A DNA stretch of 64,000 bases from Hydractinia symbiolongicarpus (GCF_029227915.1 NC_079886.1:23908501-23972500); one strand, 5' to 3'. Shown: positions 46,901 through 62,480, numbered from the stretch's first letter. The notes: a model not told the origin generated them from the letters alone. Translations and numbers: made by a program.

Positions 46901-49055
46901 CTTTCTTCTACAGGATGTTGTGATGTTAAACGGATTTGGCACTGTAATCAATGCGTTTGGTCCTCGTACAAAGCCATACTTACCGCAGATATGTGGTACA
47001 ATTTTATGGCGTCTAAATAACAAGTCGGCAAAAGTTCGTCAACAGGCAGCAGATTTAATTGCAAGAATTTCCTATGTTATGAAGACATGTGGAGAGGTAG
47101 GTATACACTAAACCCGAGTACCTTTTTTAGTTGTTTTAGTTATTTTTTCAAGCTGTAACAATCTGAGCACTGGATTTTAGTGTTGTATGATTTTGTTTCT
47201 CTTTCTAGGAAAAACTTATGGGTCATCTTGGCGTAGTATTGTATGAGTATCTCGGTGAAGAGTATCCTGAAGTGTTAGGAAGTATCCTTGGAGCGTTGAA
47301 GGTGAGTTGATACCTGTATCATATGCATGTATCATATGAGCACTTCCCAAATGAAATGTTTGTTTAGACAGTGTAGCAATTTCCTTTTCGGTCACATTAA
47401 TTATTTAACTTATTGTGTTTCAGTTTGAGTCAATTTGAGGTCGGGTGGGACACAAATAAACTGTTGTAATAGTCTATTTATTTAAGATTTTTAGTCTATC
47501 AAAAATTTTGTGATACTTTCGGGTATTCTAACTATTCTTCGTGAAAATCTTTGAAAAAGCTGCAACACATCATCGAAAGAAATTATTAGAAAAATTTCAG
47601 CGGTCTTATTTCTGAATGCGTTGTCTTCATTTTTTTTAGTCCATCGTAAATGTTATTGGAATGAATAAAATGACTCCTCCTATCAAAGATCTGTTACCTC
47701 GTTTGACACCAATCTTGAAAAACAGGTACCTTCAATTTTGTTTGCTCGCAGGAAGTTAACCTTTCAATCCTCCTAATTGTGAACGAAAGTATGTCTCATT
47801 TCTGCCTTATAAAGTCAGATAAATTACCTCTTTGTTAACTCTTAGACACGAGAAAGTACAAGAAAATTGTATTGATCTTGTTGGAAGGATCGCTGATCGA
47901 GGTGCAGAACATGTAAGCGCGCGTGAATGGATGAGAATATGTTTCGAGCTGTTGGAGTTATTAAAAGCTCACAAGAAAGCTATTCGTCGTGCCACTGTTA
48001 ATACGTTTGGTTATATTGCTAAAGCAATCGGGTAAGAAGGATCAGTTATGTCAGGGACTGTACATACACAGTATTTCTAAAAAAACAGATTTACATTTGG
48101 ATAAAACCTTTCCATGTTATGGAGCATCATAAAGGTATAGTTTATTGCTAGTTACATTAGCTACTTGTAACTCCAGCTTCCGTTTACTATTTTAGGCCAC
48201 AGGATGTCCTTGCAACCTTACTTAACAACCTCAAAGTACAAGAACGTCAAAATCGTGTCTGTACAACGGTTGCCATTGCTATTGTGGCTGAAACATGCTC
48301 GCCTTTCACAGTGCTGCCGGCTTTAATGAACGAATACAGAGTACCTGAACTGAACGTGCAAAACGGTGTGTTAAAGTCTCTCTCCTTTTTATTTGAGTAT
48401 ATTGGAGAGATGGGGAAAGATTACATTTACGCAGTCACGCCACTGTTAGAGGACGCGCTCATGGATCGGGACTTGGTGCATCGTCAAACAGCCTGCGCAG
48501 CCATCAAACACATGGCGATTGGAGTTTTTGGATTTGACTGTGAAGACTCACTTACACATCTTGTAAATTACATTTGGCCTAACATATTTGAGACGTCGCC
48601 TCACGTTATTAATGCTGTCATCGAAGCTATAGAAGGACTACGTGTTGGACTGGGTCCTCTTAAACTAATACAATACATCCTACAGGTGAGGCACTTCGAA
48701 GTATACGAAGTAGGGATTTACTAGTAACAAGTTTGCTAAATATTTTTTCCATTTTGTTTTTTAAAGGGACTGTTTCATCCAGCCCGAAAAGTGAGAGATG
48801 TGTATTGGAAGATTTACAACGGACTTTATATAGCATCCCAGGTGAGTTTAAAGTATTTTAAATTTCTTGAGTGCAGTGCGTTTTTTGAATTTTTTATTGA
48901 ACAGTTTACATTGAGCTATTGAAACACGAGGCACTAGACTTTTGTTAAAAATATATTTATTTTACATGCAGGATGCTTTAGTTGCCGGCTATCCATCAGT
49001 TCCAAACGAGAAGGAAAACACTTACCTACGAAACGAACTGCATTATTTTCTCTAA
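34992..49055 (+). CDS. Splicing factor 3B subunit 1 (U2 snRNP)
   Basis: Twenty-two coding exons with GT-AG borders and every phase consistent give 3993 nt, 1330 aa (human 1304). Exons: 34992-34998, 35097-35191, 39108-39157, 39325-39370, 39456-39672, 41349-41422, 42129-42192, 42625-42939, 43462-43904, 43978-44283, 44464-44643, 44972-45329, 45694-45839, 45924-46070, 46345-46692, 46914-47096, 47209-47301, 47640-47725, 47846-48031, 48196-48685, 48767-48841, 48972-49055. SF3B1 is the scaffold of SF3b that clamps the branch-point helix in the nucleus. The N-terminus has DPFAD motifs and many RW(D)xTP repeats (U2AF-ligand motifs) in exons 8-9. [18 protein letters not shown] marks the p14-binding part. 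The rest is HEAT repeats, nearly identical to vertebrates ([20 protein letters not shown]). The first coding exon has only 7 bases (M-T-D join); this start is inferred. Confidence 0.97.
35406..35573 (+). pseudogene. Non-LTR retrotransposon reverse-transcriptase C-terminal fragment
   Basis: In SF3B1 intron 2 one plus frame reads [18 protein letters not shown] then [12 protein letters not shown] and ends at TAA 35571-35573. This resembles the very C-terminus of LINE-type (CR1/L2/Jockey-like) reverse transcriptases, where such a segment precedes FKxxLK. Everything upstream is missing, so it is a 5'-truncated copy. Confidence 0.55.
35905..37305. mobile_element. 1.4-kb element with long inverted repeats, in an SF3B1 intron
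   Basis: 35911-36100 and 37095-37300 are inverted copies: GTATTAAAAGAAGTCCAGAAGTTC on one side, its complement on the other. Both share a CTCCTGTACAGTTTTGCTT stretch and ATGCCCTAAC(T/C)TAATA. Arms are about 150-200 bp with indels, and no coding frame lies between. A foldback or non-autonomous DNA transposon is likely; target duplication not identified. Confidence 0.6.
37306..39107. other. Remaining part of SF3B1 intron 2
   Basis: AT-rich intron DNA with T-runs, no further gene or structured repeat recognised. Confidence 0.4.
40188..40365 (+). repeat. Tandem repeat of about 54 bp, 3.3 copies
   Basis: Copies begin GTTGTTTAAG or TTTTTTAAG, contain (C/T)GATCAAGTTTT(A/C) or CGCGTTTTGAT, and end AGAA(G/C)AAAATA. 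Located in an SF3B1 intron (39673-41348). Confidence 0.55.
41491..41669. mobile_element. 179-bp MITE with TTA target duplication
   Basis: Ends AAGGGAACTGGAAG and (inverted) GGTTCCCTT form terminal repeats; TTA flanks both sides (41488-41490, 41670-41672). Subterminal CTTATATTATAGAGC and its inverse also match. Lies in an SF3B1 intron. TTA duplications fit Harbinger-type transposition. Confidence 0.6.
46152..46200 (+). repeat. 17-bp minisatellite, 3 copies
   Basis: GTAGATGCTTTGTTT repeats three times with a 17-bp period, in an SF3B1 intron, 71 bases after a donor site. Confidence 0.7.
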
Positions 49056-49174
49056 CTGCGAACAATCTAAAGTTTCAACCACAAACAATCCGAACTGAAT
49101 ATCTGTTTTTTGTAAATTTAGTGAAAAGAAAGTCTTTTACGTTATTTGTATTCTATTCGCCTGGCTTTGCATCA

Positions 49175-49180
49175 AATAAA
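49175..49180 (+). terminator. SF3B1 poly(A) signal
   Basis: AATAAA 120 bases after the stop codon at 49055, the first canonical signal downstream. Confidence 0.7.
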
Positions 49181-51700
49181 AGTAGCCTAGATACGAAGCT
49201 GCTGCAATATGTATGAATTATCCCTCAGGATGCCAATTGACGTCTTAGCAAGGCCTTAACTCGTGATCACTCAATTTTGAGAGGCCTAAATGGATGAGAA
49301 TTAAATATCTCATCCGGCAGGTTTACGAACGTTTAAACAAAATAATTTTGAAGTTTACAGCATAAAATTTTTCTTTCCTCCATTACATGAAACAATTCTG
49401 TTATAGTGGCAACCATAATATAAGCAGAGAAAAAATAGCTAATTATTATTAAACTTTTGTAATAGTTTCAATCTTGTCAGGGTAAGAAAACGCCATTAAA
49501 ACTACTACAGAGCCTAGAATACTCAATGAAATTCAAAATCTTCCCAACTTTAAATTTTATTTTTTCGTAATAAGGAATGTAGGAGTTTACTTTTTAGTTA
49601 GTAAAAAGAAAATGGACTGGCCATTTAAACTGTTTATTTGGGCGCCATATTTACTGTTCAGAATGATAGTACTGTTCAGAGTGATAATCATAGTCAAGTG
49701 CGGCTGTAACTAGTTTGTTCAACACCATTGTTGAACAAAAAATCTTTTTCTTAAAAAAATTTGTAAATATCGACCATTGTAAATGTTGATTCAATAGTTT
49801 TGACATATCGCTTTCACAAGCATTAAAAAACAAAGTGAGGAACTATTTTCGTTACCCACTGGTGATTTTTAAACTTTCGTCACATAGGTGTAAAAAGCAA
49901 CCTCGATCTTAGGCCTTTGCAAAATGAAAGAAAATTATGTCGTGTTTGCTGGATATAAGAAATTGCTTTGTTTAGCAAGGATGTACACCTTTTTATAAAC
50001 AATTAATTTTTGCACTTCGCCTCATTTCTCGTCCCCAGACCTTTTGAGTTTAAAACCTCAAGGTTTATCTCAAAGAGCTCTGGGGTCCAGAATGACTTTG
50101 CCCAAAACTTTGTTTAGTCATTGTTTACCTGAGTAAGTTTTTTAGGTAAATTATTTATTGTTTAACAATTGTTTAAAATTTGACATTTTTTATGAATAAA
50201 AGAAGTGTGGTAGAAAAAAATATATATAACTGAGCACGGAGATTATAACCAGGGCGTAGGTCTACTTTTGAGATGTTCCTAAGGAGTAGCTATGATGACA
50301 TTTTGACTCGACAAACACTTTTTAAAATTATTTTTTCTCAGAAAATCAGAATCCACATTAACTTGAAGTGAAGCTACTATGCACATCACAAACATACTAC
50401 ACTAACAACTTACAGGTAGTTGGGTTCGATCCACGGTCCCCAGAACTAAAAGCCACACACGAACTCACCACACCGCGCGCAACAATATGTTAACGATGTA
50501 GATTGAGATTTTTCATGCATGTTCGGGAAGCCTTGTTCCGAGGACATTTTGTCTTACAAAAGTGTTTCCAAAATTAATTCCGCTAAGGTATCCCTTAATA
50601 GTTCTGCTCTTTCACATAGCAAATGTACGGAAATTTTTTATCTGAAACCTTTTTTTCCCCATAAATTGGATTTGAAATCTAAACAATGAACTATCTAAAT
50701 TGAGAAACAAAAGTTCTATTCAGGGAGTACTTGCTGGCTAAATTACACTATGTTAAAGTATTATGTAACTTGCAGACAAAAACAGCACAACTTCTTTTTC
50801 AACCTTTAAAGACGTTTATTGCAGTGTTACCAAGATAATTAATTTTTTTCTGTATTTTTCACTCGTGAGACAATACAATTGTCAGAGTATACATTTTCTG
50901 TTGCTGGAATATAAATTTTCTAACTACAAAAGTTCCGCCATTTTTGGCCACAGATATATTGGCCAAAAATGACTCAACGGTTGGGTGGAGAATAACCTTA
51001 TCTTCATCAAAAGATTTTTCAAAAGATTTTGTCCCCTTTTTACGCTCTCGTATGTTCGTATTTCTTCTTCAACATGTTCGAATTGTTAATATTTTTGTAT
51101 TTGTTTTTACTTTGCCAACAATATTTCCGACATACACCTTTCCCGAATTTATTTTTTTTTATGTGTCGCAGCTCTTTCTCAACTTTTTTAAAGAAAATGA
51201 ATGTAATTTTCGAAGTCCTCACATAAAAGTTAATAAATCGTGAAATTTTCATATTCATACATCAAACAAACAACCTGCTACAACAGTTTTTTTTAATTTT
51301 GTATAACCTTTGCTCGAAGATGAGGCTTAATAGTACAAGTCGAAAATTAAGAAGGCTTTGACCGTAACAATGATGCCACCAAAACAGCACTTTCCAATGT
51401 CGGATTAAGTTGAAAATTTATACAATTTACTGATGCTGAAAATGATGTTAAGGTTAAAACATAAAAATTCCAAAATTTTAAAAAACATGTAATTCGGGAA
51501 ACGTGTGTGAAAATGTTTTTCGAGAATGTTCGGCTTCCGTCATTACTCAAGTCAGGGTCAGCGCGTGCGCATATCAAATTGTCGCATCCTTCAGCTGCGT
51601 ACTCTCTTTAGACGCCAAGCCAAAATGGTTGTTGCAGCTTGATAATACTAGGAAACATCTTCCAATATCACCCATTTACAAAGAAAATATATCCTGTCCA
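49181..51700. other. Intergenic between SF3B1 and NACA
   Basis: No coding gene. A possible tRNA-like B box (GGGTTCGATCC, about 50418-50428) without a good A box suggests an old SINE. A small inverted pair with CCCCAGACC and GCTCTGGGG lies at about 50034-50093. The last 200 bases should contain the NACA promoter and a 5' untranslated exon with a possible donor near 51717. Confidence 0.4.
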
Positions 51701-51791
51701 GTGAAATTATATAAAAGTAAGTAGGTGTAAAAACCGTTTCGAGATGTTATTTTTTAGTGACAGTTATTATGACCATGATGTATAATTTCAG

Positions 51792-55193
<3,402 letters not shown>

Positions 55194-55433
55194 ATATTGG
55201 AGAAAAGAAAACATCCATCGTTTTGGGGCAAGTGGCTAGCTGCACATCTTGCTTTTTAATTCATTTTTGTATTTATTTTATACAATTCAAAACTGATCAG
55301 TCCATCTTGTTTGGTGTCTTTCTTGAAAAGCTTGCTCCTGAGGCGCCGGGATTGTACGATATGTAGTATTGGCGTTTCGATATAAATAGATTTCTTATTT
55401 GTAAATGTGGTTTATTTCCTTGTTTCATGTGCG

Positions 55434-55439
55434 AATAAA
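55434..55439 (+). terminator. NACA poly(A) signal
   Basis: AATAAA about 240 bases after the stop codon at 55193; it precedes a rapid change to non-coding AT-rich sequence. Confidence 0.6.
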
Positions 55440-55799
55440 AGGGTGTCTAGAAAGTCAGAAATTACTACGAAAAATTTTGATTATCAGAAGTCCAAATTTA
55501 AAATCTAAATGTCAATTTTAAACAATTGCTAAATAATTCGTTTGGGCCGAATAAGTGATAATGAAAGTAAAACGAAAAAAATATTTTTAAAATACACAAT
55601 TTTGCTAATAAACTTATCCAGGCAAACAATAAATAAACAAATTTTGGGCGTGTTTTTTCTCAAGTAACTAACAACGTTTTTGGCGAAGTGCAAAAATCAA
55701 TTGTTCATACTGAAGTGTATAGTTTTCAGTGTTGTTTGTCATGCTGTCTTTCATGGCAGTATGTGATGTCTTTTCAACAGATAACATCTGGGCAGCTTT

Positions 55800-55930
55800 C
55801 ATAATTCGGGCAGAACATTATAAAAGTGTTGCACGTAAGCTGGCCTGCCCCGATTATCTTTATAGTGCCAAATAATAATTTTTAACTGTCGTACCAAAAG
55901 CGGGCCAGTCCCGATTATTTGCAAAGTAAA
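55800..55930 (-). repeat. Inverted copies of the 60-bp NACA-intron repeat
   Basis: The minus strand reads ATAATCGGGGCAGGCCAGCT then TACGTGCAACACTTTTATAA, matching the repeat at 52652-52711 base for base in most positions. A second, weaker copy lies at 55875-55925. Confidence 0.65.
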
Positions 55931-56048
55931 AAATTCTCTTATGAGCACCCACACAACATGAATCAGGATCGATTTCTACCGGGTGACAATGTTCAATTTT
56001 GAAGATATAGATGAGGGAAGTTATTTGACAACCCGGAAAAAAGCCTTC

Positions 56049-56789
56049 GGGACTTTTTATATGAGACCGGGAAACTCGGTCCACCGAGATATCCCGCATG
56101 ACCGAGATCTTAGATACTTCGAAAGAACGCTGAAAATTGAAATCGTGTTTATATGGTGCATATTCATCTCGCCCCGGTTACAACGTGAAACTCGGTCAAC
56201 CGAGATCCCGGGCAAGTGAGCCGGGATCCCGGTCAAACGGGATGGATATTTGTTCATGTAAACAGAAAAACCCGCTGGCAAAGTACGGAAAAAGTGGAGG
56301 AGCAAATAATTATCATTATTAATGCATATCAATGGACATATTTGTTTTTGTATCATAGTGTATTTGTAATAAAAGACAACAAAACCATGAAACATGCTGA
56401 AAACACCAGGTTTCACTAAAATTACAATTGAGAATGATGTAAGATTAACTTTCAATCCTGTTTCAAGCGTGTGGGAGATGTTAATGAATAATATTTAAAT
56501 TGGTCAGAAATGATGGAATAACTAAAATTTTTCTAAAAATTTGAGAAATAATTAATAGTGATAACAAAGTTGTTTCAAGCATCAACAGTATCGCTATCTT
56601 CTTTTTTCTGTTGTTGGAAGCCATATTTGCTTACATATTCACCCCGCCACTTTTAGTTTCCCGCTAATTTTTACTCATATAAAACTGGGATGGGAAATAA
56701 CAAATTTACATATAAACCCGAGTTGATATTAGCCCGCTCTACCGGGAAACTCGATGGGCCAGTTTCCCGGTTCTCATATAAAAAGGCCC
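56049..56789. mobile_element. Non-autonomous DNA transposon of about 740 bp
   Basis: The left end CTTTTTATATGAGACCGGG and the complement of the right end (GGTTCTCATATAAAAAGG) form terminal inverted repeats of about 27 bp. Subterminal GGGAAACTCG and CCCGGGCAAG / GATCCCGGTC motifs recur inside. No protein is encoded. The target duplication could not be fixed. Confidence 0.55.
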
Positions 56790-56887
56790 TTATTCATCTC
56801 ATACAGCCACCCTTATTCCTTGAGATATTTACTGTTTTGGTGCAAGAGAAGACTTTTCGTTGAGTAATACTCGTTAATATTCCATTG

Positions 56888-56924
56888 CTATTTGTTTTGT
56901 CCTATAAAGGACAAGACAAATAGC
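56888..56924. repeat. 16-bp stem hairpin
   Basis: CTATTTGTTTTGTCCT and AGGACAAGACAAATAG pair with one mismatch around a short loop. Isolated structure; no nearby gene end on either strand explains it as a terminator. Confidence 0.6.
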
Positions 56925-57323
56925 AGGTGGATGTGCTTTATTCCTAATTCGAAGTTTGAAAGAAACGATTGGCTACCAATACTGAAAAGCTTCCAACTCA
57001 TGGCCTGTTGCATATTTGTGATTTGTTAACGTTTTTCTTTTTATATAAAAAACTCCACAGAGCCTGGTTTTCGATATGTTAAATTGCTTTTAAGGCACGT
57101 TTTCTCGCAATACAGAGGACCACATATAATATAATTCTGTGCAACCAAGGACCAAGAGTAGCGGAAACAAACAGTCCAAATCAGAGAAATCTGTTTGAAA
57201 AAGTTTTCCATCTTAACATAATTTATTATAGATCAAATAAATTACGGCAATGTCAAGATACATTCATATTGTTTCGTCATTTTGACACATGGTAAAATCT
57301 TTGTTTCGTCTCTTCAGTAACGC

Positions 57324-57423
57324 ACCAACCTCGTCCCCAGGGTATCTTTGATCTTTTTCTAACATTGGACGAGATATCGCTGGTTATAGAAAAGAGAAAA
57401 TAGGCGCTGGCAACGAGGTTGGT
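57324..57423. repeat. Small foldback element
   Basis: CAACCTCGTCCCCAGGG pairs with GGCGCTGGCAACGAGGTTG; arms are about 60 bp apart. Member of the foldback family at 31.0, 33.8 and 34.6 kb. Confidence 0.65.
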
Positions 57424-57898
57424 AACGCACGTATTTTTATTTGTTTGTGGGCTAAACACGATATATGAGTAGCGCAAAAGAATCCACGGGCTCTCACTGA
57501 GTTTGTAGATTGTGCTCCGCTTATGACTTTGTGAGTCATGTAATCATTCTATTTTATGTATGTCCAGAAAAAATATTATATCCATTTTTTATTCCGGAAT
57601 GATTTTTTCCTCCGTGTGCTGGATGTTTTTTTGCACTACAGGATTCGCGGCATTGCGAACGCCATCAAAATATAAAGCAATGTCTCACATTACTTTTACT
57701 AGCTGCTATCATTTACATTAAAATATATACTAAGGAACAAAGCATTTTTAAAAAAGTTACGAGGACACAATTTTACGTTAACTTACGTCAGTTATGACGG
57801 CCATTTCACTGGTCCCATGGTAACCGAACAAAGCTACATTTGACGTCAATTAACATAAAGTGTACAAACTGACTTTTTTTAAGTTTTGAACTGTCAAG

Positions 57899-60800
57899 AT
57901 GTTTTTGTTAGTTGCGAAGATAGTTTTGACGTGTTTACTTACTTTTAACTCAGTGAGTAATAAAAAGACTGAAAAACAAGGTAAGGTGATTCTCCTGCTG
58001 TTCTACAAGGTCTAATAATAATGTTTGAGGACTCCTTTTAGAGGCCAATATTCTAGTTAAAAGAAACTGAAAACAAGCCGGTTTAGAAGGACAGGAACAA
58101 AAAAACGTACCTGTAATTTATCACACCTCTTATTCAACATCTGTGAATTAAATAAACTGTTGGTTTTTAGCTGTTAGCAACCCATGTAACCTGTACATTG
58201 TATAACAATGTTTTGATGCATGTTTACTGGTAATATGGATGAACAATGTTCATAAAATATATTGACATGTGAGATTCACATATTTACGTTTAGATTCATG
58301 TTGTGGAATCAATGACCTGCACCTTTTAAATGTAACTCAATCTTCGAGTTACAATGTAAATGTGTTGGATGCTGAAAATATTTACAATTCTTCAAAGAAT
58401 GTCATCAACTTTGACAACTCAACTGTTCAGTTGAATATTTCAGAATCATCAGAAAATCAACCTGTGAAGAACTTGACTGAGAATCAGCAGATACATGACA
58501 GCCAGCCAGTTAGTACATCATGGCAACATGCAAAGGACAGAGCATCGTATTTTATTGATTGGATGTCAGAAGTTTCATTACTTGGTTTGTTTAACTCTCA
58601 TTGTGTAATTGAAACTTACAAAAATATGAAGAACGCGGTTGTCAGATACTCCATGCTTTTCTACCAATATTTGAAAGATTGTGGAAAAGAGATATTTTAC
58701 AAGGTCTCAAAGTGCTCCTTAAACATTTGTTTAACTTTTCAAAAGTTATTGGAAAAATCTTTACTTTTTTGCCGTGCAATATTAGAATTAACAACAGTTC
58801 TCTTCGATGCGTGGTGTGAATGCATGTTTGGTAATTCTGATAAAAAGATGAATCTTGCTGCGGATATTTTGGAAAGTTATTTGTTGAGTTTTCAAGAAGA
58901 AAAACAGAAGTTGAAGATAGTGATGGAAGATTATAAAGATTGTCTTGTTAGTTTTGTAAATCATTATTTCGACATCGTATCGACTGCAAATTTGGAAAAG
59001 CGTTTTGAAGAAATGAATGCATCATTGAATGAAATCCAAACGCAGATTAAAATAAATTTCGACAATTGGTATGAAAAACTCTTTGATTATTTATATACCA
59101 AGATGAATTTGGCGAAAAAAAGTTTAGGAAACATTGCTTTGACCATCTCTGAATTGTGGAAAGAGATGATGCAAAAATTGAAGGAAAAAGTTGATGATTT
59201 GCAAGAAAAGATACAGCAATACTCCAATGGTGATTTGCAGCTATGTGTCACTAGGGTAGTACGTATGATTACTGAATTAAAGGCTACTTGGAGAATCAAA
59301 GTTGCATACTTGAAGATTGTATCCAACACTTGGTATGAGAAGATTGTTGAATATGCCAATGATGATTATAATCTTGGGTTAATGGATGATATGAAAAATC
59401 TGATATCGACCTTGGATATATCATGGAAGGATCTGGCAATTATCTTCCTTTGTTGCTTGTTGTGCTACCATAATCAACAGGTTAGTTAAGATTTAATAAT
59501 GGTCTTCAAGGTGTCTCAACTTTATGCAAGAAAAATGACCCTATACATCTACTGCTACTAAACAGGATTGCCCTTACTTCAACCGATGTTTAAATTGTTT
59601 GATCAAAGTGATTATAGATAATTTCCAACTCCATTTTTGATGCATTCTTTGTTTACGTTGACTTTTTGTTATTATTTTAGAACACAAAAAAACAAATCCA
59701 CGTTTTGAAGGATACATATGGTACGAGTTCACCTTAATATACTTTTACCATCAAATATGACTATCAAATAACCATTCATTCATTCCTGAAAATCTCTATT
59801 TTTTAGGAAATGCAATTGGACGATTGCAAAAAAATATTTTAGTGAAGAATAAACAACTTGATATTCTTATGCGCGCTTATGAAGAACTTAAACTTCATAA
59901 TATTAGGTAAGTAAAACGGACTAGTTTAAATTAAATTAATTTACTAACAGGGTTGCCTTCCAAAATCTCCTTATTTCTCCTCAATTTTGAAAATTCTCCT
60001 CAAAACTCCTTAAAACTCATCTAAAAGTAGATTTTTGAATGTATAGAAATGCTGCATTTGTACAGCAATAATTTTGTTCTTTACTCATGGCGTCACTTTT
60101 AAAATCTAATCCAATCTCCTCAATTTTTTTTATTATTTACCGTCAGCTTCTCGAAAATTCTGATCAAAAGTCCTCAAATCTCCTTAAATTTCACTCTATA
60201 TAAGTTTTATGCAATAAAACCGCAGTTAATAGACTTTAAATTGGGTCTAAATAGAGTAGCTATGGGAAACAAGTTAAATTTAGATCCTTCCAACATGAAC
60301 AAAATTTGCTAAGTGCTACGCAGCTATTTTTAAAACCTGAAATATTGTTTCACACTGCCACACTGGTGTATTTTGATTGGTTTTTTCACCATTATATTTC
60401 CATATTTTGGAATCTAATATATCATTTCTATTTTAGCTCCAATCAAAATATGTTTGGAGAATTAAGAGAAGTTGAGAAAGTAATGATTTCTACGCTGGAA
60501 GAAATGTAAGTCAACCCTTTCTTCTGACGCCAACAAGATGTTTTTGTTCGTCTTGTTCTCATTGTTAAATATAGATTTTGCATTGGATTGGCATATTGGG
60601 CTTTTTTGTTTTTTTATTTTGAATTTTTTTTTACTTTTATAGAAACAGAGGAGTTCCGCCACAGATTAAACAAAATTCTCAAAAACTAGACCGCTTATCA
60701 AACATGGCGGACTTAAATCGTGAGTATAAATATTGCTATGCTTTTTATTATTATTTGGTCAAAAAATGTTAACACGCTCTGTTCCCCAAATCACGACAGC

Positions 60801-61082
60801 TCGCAAGTAGAATGGTAACCTAACTGCTTTGTTTTTAACACATCACACGTGTTTACATCCTATGAGAGTCTCCAGGTATTCTAGCTACCAGACTCTTTCG
60901 ATCCAGACCGCCATCTAAGAATAAATAAGGACTGAAAACAAATAAAGATATTTTTAAAATTTTATTTTTAACTAATAATGTTGCTCAATTTTTCTTTTCT
61001 AGGAAACACATCATCGGAAAATGTTCCAGTATCGCAAATTATTAAAATTGATGACTCAGCACTAGAAAGTGTTGATGTCTGA
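57899..61082 (+). CDS. Unrecognised coiled-coil protein with signal peptide and one membrane segment
   Basis: Seven exons with matching phases: 57899-57980, 58294-59480, 59681-59720, 59807-59906, 60437-60505, 60643-60719, 61003-61082; 1635 nt, 544 aa. The N-terminus MFLLVAKIVLTCLLTFNSVS is a signal peptide. Residues about 30-110 are Asn/Ser-rich with several N-x-S/T sites (e.g. LLNVTQSSS), so probably lumenal or extracellular. Residues about 115-400 are mostly helical and coiled coil with many Trp/Tyr. The segment DLAIIFLCCLLCYHN near residue 412 is a likely transmembrane helix. The cytosolic tail (about 120 aa) is charged and coiled. Architecture recalls ER-export or vesicle-linked receptors, but no family was identified. 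Confidence 0.7.
59955..60205 (+). repeat. Degenerate CTCCT-rich repeat in an intron
   Basis: Motifs such as TCTCCTCAATTTT, AAACTCCTTAAAACTC and AAATCTCCTTAAATTT recur irregularly over 250 bp, in intron 4 of the coiled-coil gene. Confidence 0.45.
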
Positions 61083-61740
61083 AAATACATTACAAATAAA
61101 TTGAGCTTGTTTTTAATTATGGACTGTCTTTAACCTTTTTCTGAAATTATATACCCAGTAACTCATAACGTTTCCCTTTTAACTATTTTCAGGCTGCAAC
61201 GTTCGGAACCAAATAATGACGTTATTTCTATCATGTTCTGGCGGCGCTTTTTGTTCGGAGATTAAAATTACGACGTATGAATTTGCCACCCTTTTTTAGG
61301 CGACCTAGAATAGACGTTTTCTTAATGTACGTCTCCATTTAACGAACCTAATTTTCAACTTTTTCTTTCTTTATTCTTTATGTGTAATTTTTATACAATT
61401 TAAAAAAGATTTATGTATCGCGCATTGCATTGTTTTTATGCGAAAGTTATTACTAAGCATTGTCATTTTCGACTTTATGTAAGTTTCCCATGCTAGCATG
61501 GTTTGGGTGAGGGGATATAAATGCCCTTTAACTTGATCTAGACTGTGTTCGATCTAAACTCGCAAGACTGTCATTCTTGGTCTTTGCCCAAGGAACTATT
61601 AAGTCTCTACACTTTACCTAATTCCACTTCTGAAGACATCAGTTCAACCCTTTTTTGATTACGTAATCTCGGTCGCATGAGACCTGCAATTTAACTTGAG
61701 ACGACAAATATAAGCATCAGATATTCAACGATTAAAAAGT
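61083..61740. other. 3' flank of the coiled-coil gene, nothing further seen
   Basis: No gene or clear repeat; an ACAAATAAATTG at about 61090 could be part of the poly(A) region. Confidence 0.35.
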
Positions 61741-61744
61741 ATAA

Positions 61745-62480
61745 TTAAGATGGATTATGACTTAATAGAAAAAAATAAAAGTAGAAGAACTTAAGGATTA
61801 CTTAAAAGAGTTAGAAAGATGTTTTTAAATGAAAGGAAAAAGGAACTTGTAGCACGAGTGTTTTCGACTATGAAGAATAACATACAGCCTATAAAAACTG
61901 CAGCAGAAATAGAGCATCAGCTTATTAATGAATACAAGACGAAATTAAAAATTGACGGCTTAACTATTCCTGATCCCTATAAAGTCCCACATGGGTGGTT
62001 AAATGAAGATGAAGGGATGTCATTTTGGCCAATGCTTATGTACCCAGATATTTTTCATTATCTTATGTTTTACCCAACAGAATTAGGAGGAAAAGATTTG
62101 AATGATTATAAAAATTCCAAAACATACACCTTTACAAGGGTGGTTGGCTAAAACCTTTATTATACCATGAGCTATCAGGACGCAAGTTTTGTTAATTCAA
62201 AGGAGAACGTCGCAAATCTCAGCCGATCCATGATCCTTATCATGCATTGTGGTTGGTGATTAAGAAAAAATGTCAAAATCAGAGCCTATGACTAGGACTT
62301 TTCACGTGAATACTTTGCACAACGGGGTAAGCAAAAAACGCCACTGGTGCACACAACTTAAGAAAAGTATAACCCTCTTGCCTAAACCCATATAAAGCAA
62401 TTAACTTTAAATGATATTGCTGCCGCTATTGAAGATGTTGTACCAGAGAGTATTTTCCTAAACCCGAAGTTGAATTTTTT
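61745..62480 (+). pseudogene. Relic of a SAP/YqaJ-type transposon protein
   Basis: The best frame is 61819-62151 (110 aa). Just upstream VEELKDYLKELER and then NERKKELVARVF give a SAP-like motif split by a frameshift. DGLTIPDPYKVPHGW and SFWPMLMYPDIFHYLMFYP follow, with PTELGGKDLNDYKNSK. After the stop the homologous reading goes on (KPLLYHELSGRKFC, stop, then SQPIHDPYHALWLVIKKK). This order is recalled from cnidarian mobile-element proteins with SAP, SWIM and YqaJ nuclease parts. Nuclease and SWIM parts are not visible, so it is a truncated dead copy. Confidence 0.5.
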
